This document shows, one piece after another, positions 5,181 to 7,490 of a stretch of DNA of 7,490 nt (position 1 is the first letter of the stretch; each line of letters begins with the position of its first letter). Under the pieces are notes generated by a model. The model was given only the letters and a program-made list of their open reading frames with translations, did no database searches and was not told the origin of the DNA. The stretch comes from Nitrososphaerota archaeon (GTDB lineage Archaea > Thermoproteota > Nitrososphaeria > Nitrososphaerales > Nitrosopumilaceae). The translations under genes were made by a program, and so were the position numbers. The stretch is from NCBI GenBank assembly GCA_028867235.1, contig JAGWGS010000058.1, forward strand, positions 1-7,490, given 5' to 3'.

Positions 5181-5495
5181 TTATTCTTCTATCTCTTCTT
5201 CTTGGTTGACACCTGGAAATCCAGACTCGTATTCTCTTTCCAAGTTTTCCATGTTTTGCTTTTCTATTTCATCTTCATCTTCTTCTTTTTCTGCAATCTC
5301 TATTCTACGGTCATCTTTGGTCAACCATGTGACTTTGATCAAGCCATAAATTTCTAAATTAAGCAATGTCTTGTTGAACTCATCTTCCGGAATTGATATT
5401 CCAGCTTTTATGAGCGCCTTTGATAATTCAGAATCGGTAAGAGATCCTGCTATCTTGATTTTTTCATATACTATATTTCTAAGTGGTATTGCCAT
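5181..5495 (-). CDS. Winged-helix-like protein with acidic tail, co-transcribed with cdc48
   Basis: A 104-residue protein with no named family that I recognise. Residues about 3-68 read like a winged helix: helix 1 IVYEKIKIAG, helix 2 TDSELSKALIKAG, helix 3 EDEFNKTLLNLEIYGLI, then a beta-wing KVTWLTKDDRRIEIA. Residues 66-104 are very acidic and probably disordered (E/D-rich EKEEDEDEIEKQ and a terminal EEEIEE). The ATG (5495-5493) follows the cdc48 stop by only 2 nt, so the genes are almost certainly in one transcript. A strongly acidic tail argues against simple DNA binding and suits a protein-interaction adaptor. A role as a Cdc48 cofactor is inference from position; a transcription-factor role remains possible. 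Confidence 0.8.
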   Translation of the reverse strand: MAIPLRNIVYEKIKIAGSLTDSELSKALIKAGISIPEDEFNKTLLNLEIYGLIKVTWLTKDDRRIEIAEKEEDEDEIEKQNMENLEREYESGFPGVNQEEEIEE

Positions 5496-5497
5496 AT

Positions 5498-7490
5498 CTA
5501 ACCGTAAAACGCCTTGTCCATTGGTTTTGGTAATGCATATGTAATATTATCCTTGACACTCATGTACCAGTCCTCTACTCCTTTTGTAATTGATGGTTTG
5601 ACGTTTCTAAGTGCCATTGAAAAGTCTGCACTTGTAATCTTTGGACTGTTGTTTCGCATTGCATTAACAGCTGCCTCTCTGCATACTGCAACAAGGTCAG
5701 CACCACTGTATCCCTTTGTTGCAACTGCAATCTCTTTGAGATCAGTATCCCCTGAGAGTGGCATCTGTTTTGTAAGTAATCTGATAATCTCAAATCTTCC
5801 CTTCTCATCTGGCGGTGGTACAAAGATTATCAAGTCTAGTCTGCCTGGTCGTATCAATGATGGGTCGATAAGGTCTGGCCTGTTTGATATTCCAAGCACC
5901 ACAACTCTTGAGGCACCTCCGTCTTCCATCTCTGTTAGGAGCTGACTCAAAAGTCTCTCACCTACTCCTCCCTCCTCGTTTGACTTGAATCTTGCAAGTG
6001 AATCAAGCTCATCAAATATTATAATACATGGAGATGAAGTCTTGGCCTTTCTAAATATCTCTCTTATTGCCTTTTCTGATTCTCCCACCCACTTTGATAA
6101 TACTTCAGGTCCCCTCACTAGAATCATGTTTGCACCACTCTCTGTTGCAAGTGCACGTGCAAGCAATGTCTTGCCGCATCCTGATGGACCGTACAATAGA
6201 GCACCTTTCGGTGGCTTGATTCCCATCTTTTGGAATTTTGCAGGCTCTTTTATTGCTGTAATTAAATTGTCTTCAAGTGTTCGCTTGGCATCATCTAGTC
6301 CGCCTACTTCTTTCCACCATACCTTTGGGCTTTCAACATAAAATTCTCGCATTGCAGTGGGTACGATTTCATGCATTGCATCATAGAAATCCTGTAATGT
6401 TATCTTCATCTTTTGTAATATCTCTGGTGCAATCTTTTCAGTCTCAGTTTCAATCTCTGGCAAAAATGTTCGTAGCGCTTTCATTGCAGCTTCTCTGCAA
6501 AGTGACTTGATGTCAGCACCTGTGTATCCGTGCAACTCTGCTGCAAGTCTTTTTAGATCAACATCTTGTAACGGCATGCCTCTTGTGTGAATTTGTAATA
6601 TCTCCAGTCTGCCATCTGCATTTGGAACTGATATCTCAATTTCCCTGTCAAATCTTCCTGGTCTTCTAAGTGCTGGGTCTACACTGTCTGGCCTGTTTGT
6701 TGCGCCAAGCACAATGACGTTTCCTCTATCAGTTAGACCGTCCATTAATGCTAAGAGTTGCGCAACTACTCTTTTCTCAACATCTCCGTATGCTTCCTCT
6801 CTTTTTGGAGCAATTGCATCAATTTCGTCTATGAATATTACACTTGGAGAATTTTCTCTTGCTTCCTTGAATATGTCTCGCAATCTTGCCTCTGTCTCAC
6901 CATAATACTTGTTCATGATTTCAGGCCCGTTGATAGAGTAAAAGTTGGCCTCTGATTCACTTGCAAGTACCTTGGCAATCAATGTCTTACCGCATCCAGG
7001 AGGACCGTACAACAATATTCCACTGTGCGGTTCTATGTTTAATCTTGAAAAGACTTCAGGGTGTTTTAATGGAAGCTCGACAATCTCTCGCATTCTTTTT
7101 GTCTGTGTCTTTAGTCCGCCTATCTCCTCAAATGTAACACGAACCTTCTTGTCTGCTGTAGTTTCACTAAGTATTGTAACTGCCGTACTTCGCTCTATCT
7201 TTACTACTGCTTTTGGTGCAATTTTGTGAATCTTGAAATCCATGGAATTTCCAAGAATCATTACTGATATCTCGTCTCCTTCTGAAAGCGGTAGCCCTCT
7301 GAGTCTGTTTTTCACAAAATCTGTAAATTCCTTGTCTACTGTAACATTGCCATTTACCGGCATTAATGTGACACTTTTTGCAGGCTTGGCAGTTATCTTT
7401 CTGACATTTACTAGATCATTTATTCCAACTCCTGCATTCTTTCTTGTTTGGCCGTCTATTCGTATTACATCTGGGGCCTTATTGTCATCG
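5498..7490 (-). CDS. cdc48: Cdc48/VAT-type double AAA+ ATPase (5' end beyond the window)
   Basis: A hexameric ATP-driven unfoldase of the p97/VAT family. Reading continues without a stop past the Met codon at 7363-7361 to the right edge, adding 42 residues (including [20 protein letters not shown]) that match the N-domain double-psi barrel. That Met is therefore internal, the start is outside, and 663 residues are visible. Order: N-domain; D1 with Walker A GPPGCGKT (7006-6983), pore loop KYYGE, Walker B VIFIDEID, sensor GATNRPD and Arg-finger RRPGRFD; D2 with Walker A GPSGCGKT (6190-6167), pore loop KWVGE, Walker B IIIFDELD and IRPGRLD. Both ATP sites look intact; both Walker A loops carry Cys, where Thr is commonest. 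The C-terminus is AFYG, with Phe-Tyr-Gly fitting the HbYX motif for docking on the 20S proteasome. It is followed after 2 nt by the winged-helix gene. Confidence 0.96.
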   Translation of the reverse strand, partial: DDNKAPDVIRIDGQTRKNAGVGINDLVNVRKITAKPAKSVTLMPVNGNVTVDKEFTDFVKNRLRGLPLSEGDEISVMILGNSMDFKIHKIAPKAVVKIERSTAVTILSETTADKKVRVTFEEIGGLKTQTKRMREIVELPLKHPEVFSRLNIEPHSGILLYGPPGCGKTLIAKVLASESEANFYSINGPEIMNKYYGETEARLRDIFKEARENSPSVIFIDEIDAIAPKREEAYGDVEKRVVAQLLALMDGLTDRGNVIVLGATNRPDSVDPALRRPGRFDREIEISVPNADGRLEILQIHTRGMPLQDVDLKRLAAELHGYTGADIKSLCREAAMKALRTFLPEIETETEKIAPEILQKMKITLQDFYDAMHEIVPTAMREFYVESPKVWWKEVGGLDDAKRTLEDNLITAIKEPAKFQKMGIKPPKGALLYGPSGCGKTLLARALATESGANMILVRGPEVLSKWVGESEKAIREIFRKAKTSSPCIIIFDELDSLARFKSNEEGGVGERLLSQLLTEMEDGGASRVVVLGISNRPDLIDPSLIRPGRLDLIIFVPPPDEKGRFEIIRLLTKQMPLSGDTDLKEIAVATKGYSGADLVAVCREAAVNAMRNNSPKITSADFSMALRNVKPSITKGVEDWYMSVKDNITYALPKPMDKAFYG

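Noticed and set aside
1..7490. tRNA, rRNA, CRISPR array, insertion sequence or integrase site
   Set aside because: Reading both strands showed no T-arm-like sequence, spaced repeats, transposase motifs or terminal repeats.

Overview
The window looks like chromosomal sequence of an AT-rich ammonia-oxidising archaeon (Nitrososphaerota/Thaumarchaeota, most like the Nitrosopumilales). The evidence is combined: a VAT/Cdc48-type double AAA+ ATPase, an archaeal GTP-dependent dephospho-CoA kinase (DUF359), a membrane-anchored protein with two plastocyanin-like copper domains divergent from a haem O synthase gene, and promoters with a TATA-like box about 25-30 nt before the start codon and no clear Shine-Dalgarno sequence (leaderless style). 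The genus assignment is inference. No mobile element, CRISPR array, rRNA or tRNA was seen.

Layout. (1) Positions 1-670, plus strand: the last codons of an Mrp/NBP35-like P-loop ATPase, then the DUF359 kinase of CoA biosynthesis. (2) 671-1387: a small HExxH metalloprotease-like gene (plus) converging, with a 3-nt gap, on a 65-residue Cys/His-rich protein of unknown function (minus). (3) 1444-2350, minus: two singly transcribed genes of families better known from bacteria, DUF2024 and DUF1697. (4) 2517-2621, plus: a 34-codon gene encoding one perfect C2H2 zinc finger. (5) 2644-4163, minus: a five-TM double-cupredoxin protein translationally coupled (ATGA overlap) to a JAMM/MPN+ metalloprotease. 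(6) 4244-5125, plus: ctaB (haem O synthase), divergent from the cupredoxin gene across an 80-nt region holding a 10-bp perfect palindrome. (7) 5181-7490, minus: cdc48, whose reading frame continues past the right edge of the window, followed after 2 nt by a small winged-helix-like protein with a strongly acidic tail.

How the genes may work together. ctaB and the double cupredoxin fit respiratory electron transfer: haem for a haem-copper oxidase, and copper carriers on the outer face of the membrane. Cdc48 ends in Phe-Tyr-Gly, matching the HbYX motif that AAA+ unfoldases use to dock on the 20S proteasome. The winged-helix/acidic protein is a candidate Cdc48 partner. The JAMM protein could remove ubiquitin-like modifiers before such degradation, but that link is inferred from family knowledge and it lies in a different transcription unit. 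The least-described items are the mini zinc finger, the winged-helix/acidic Cdc48 neighbour and the JAMM-cupredoxin coupling.
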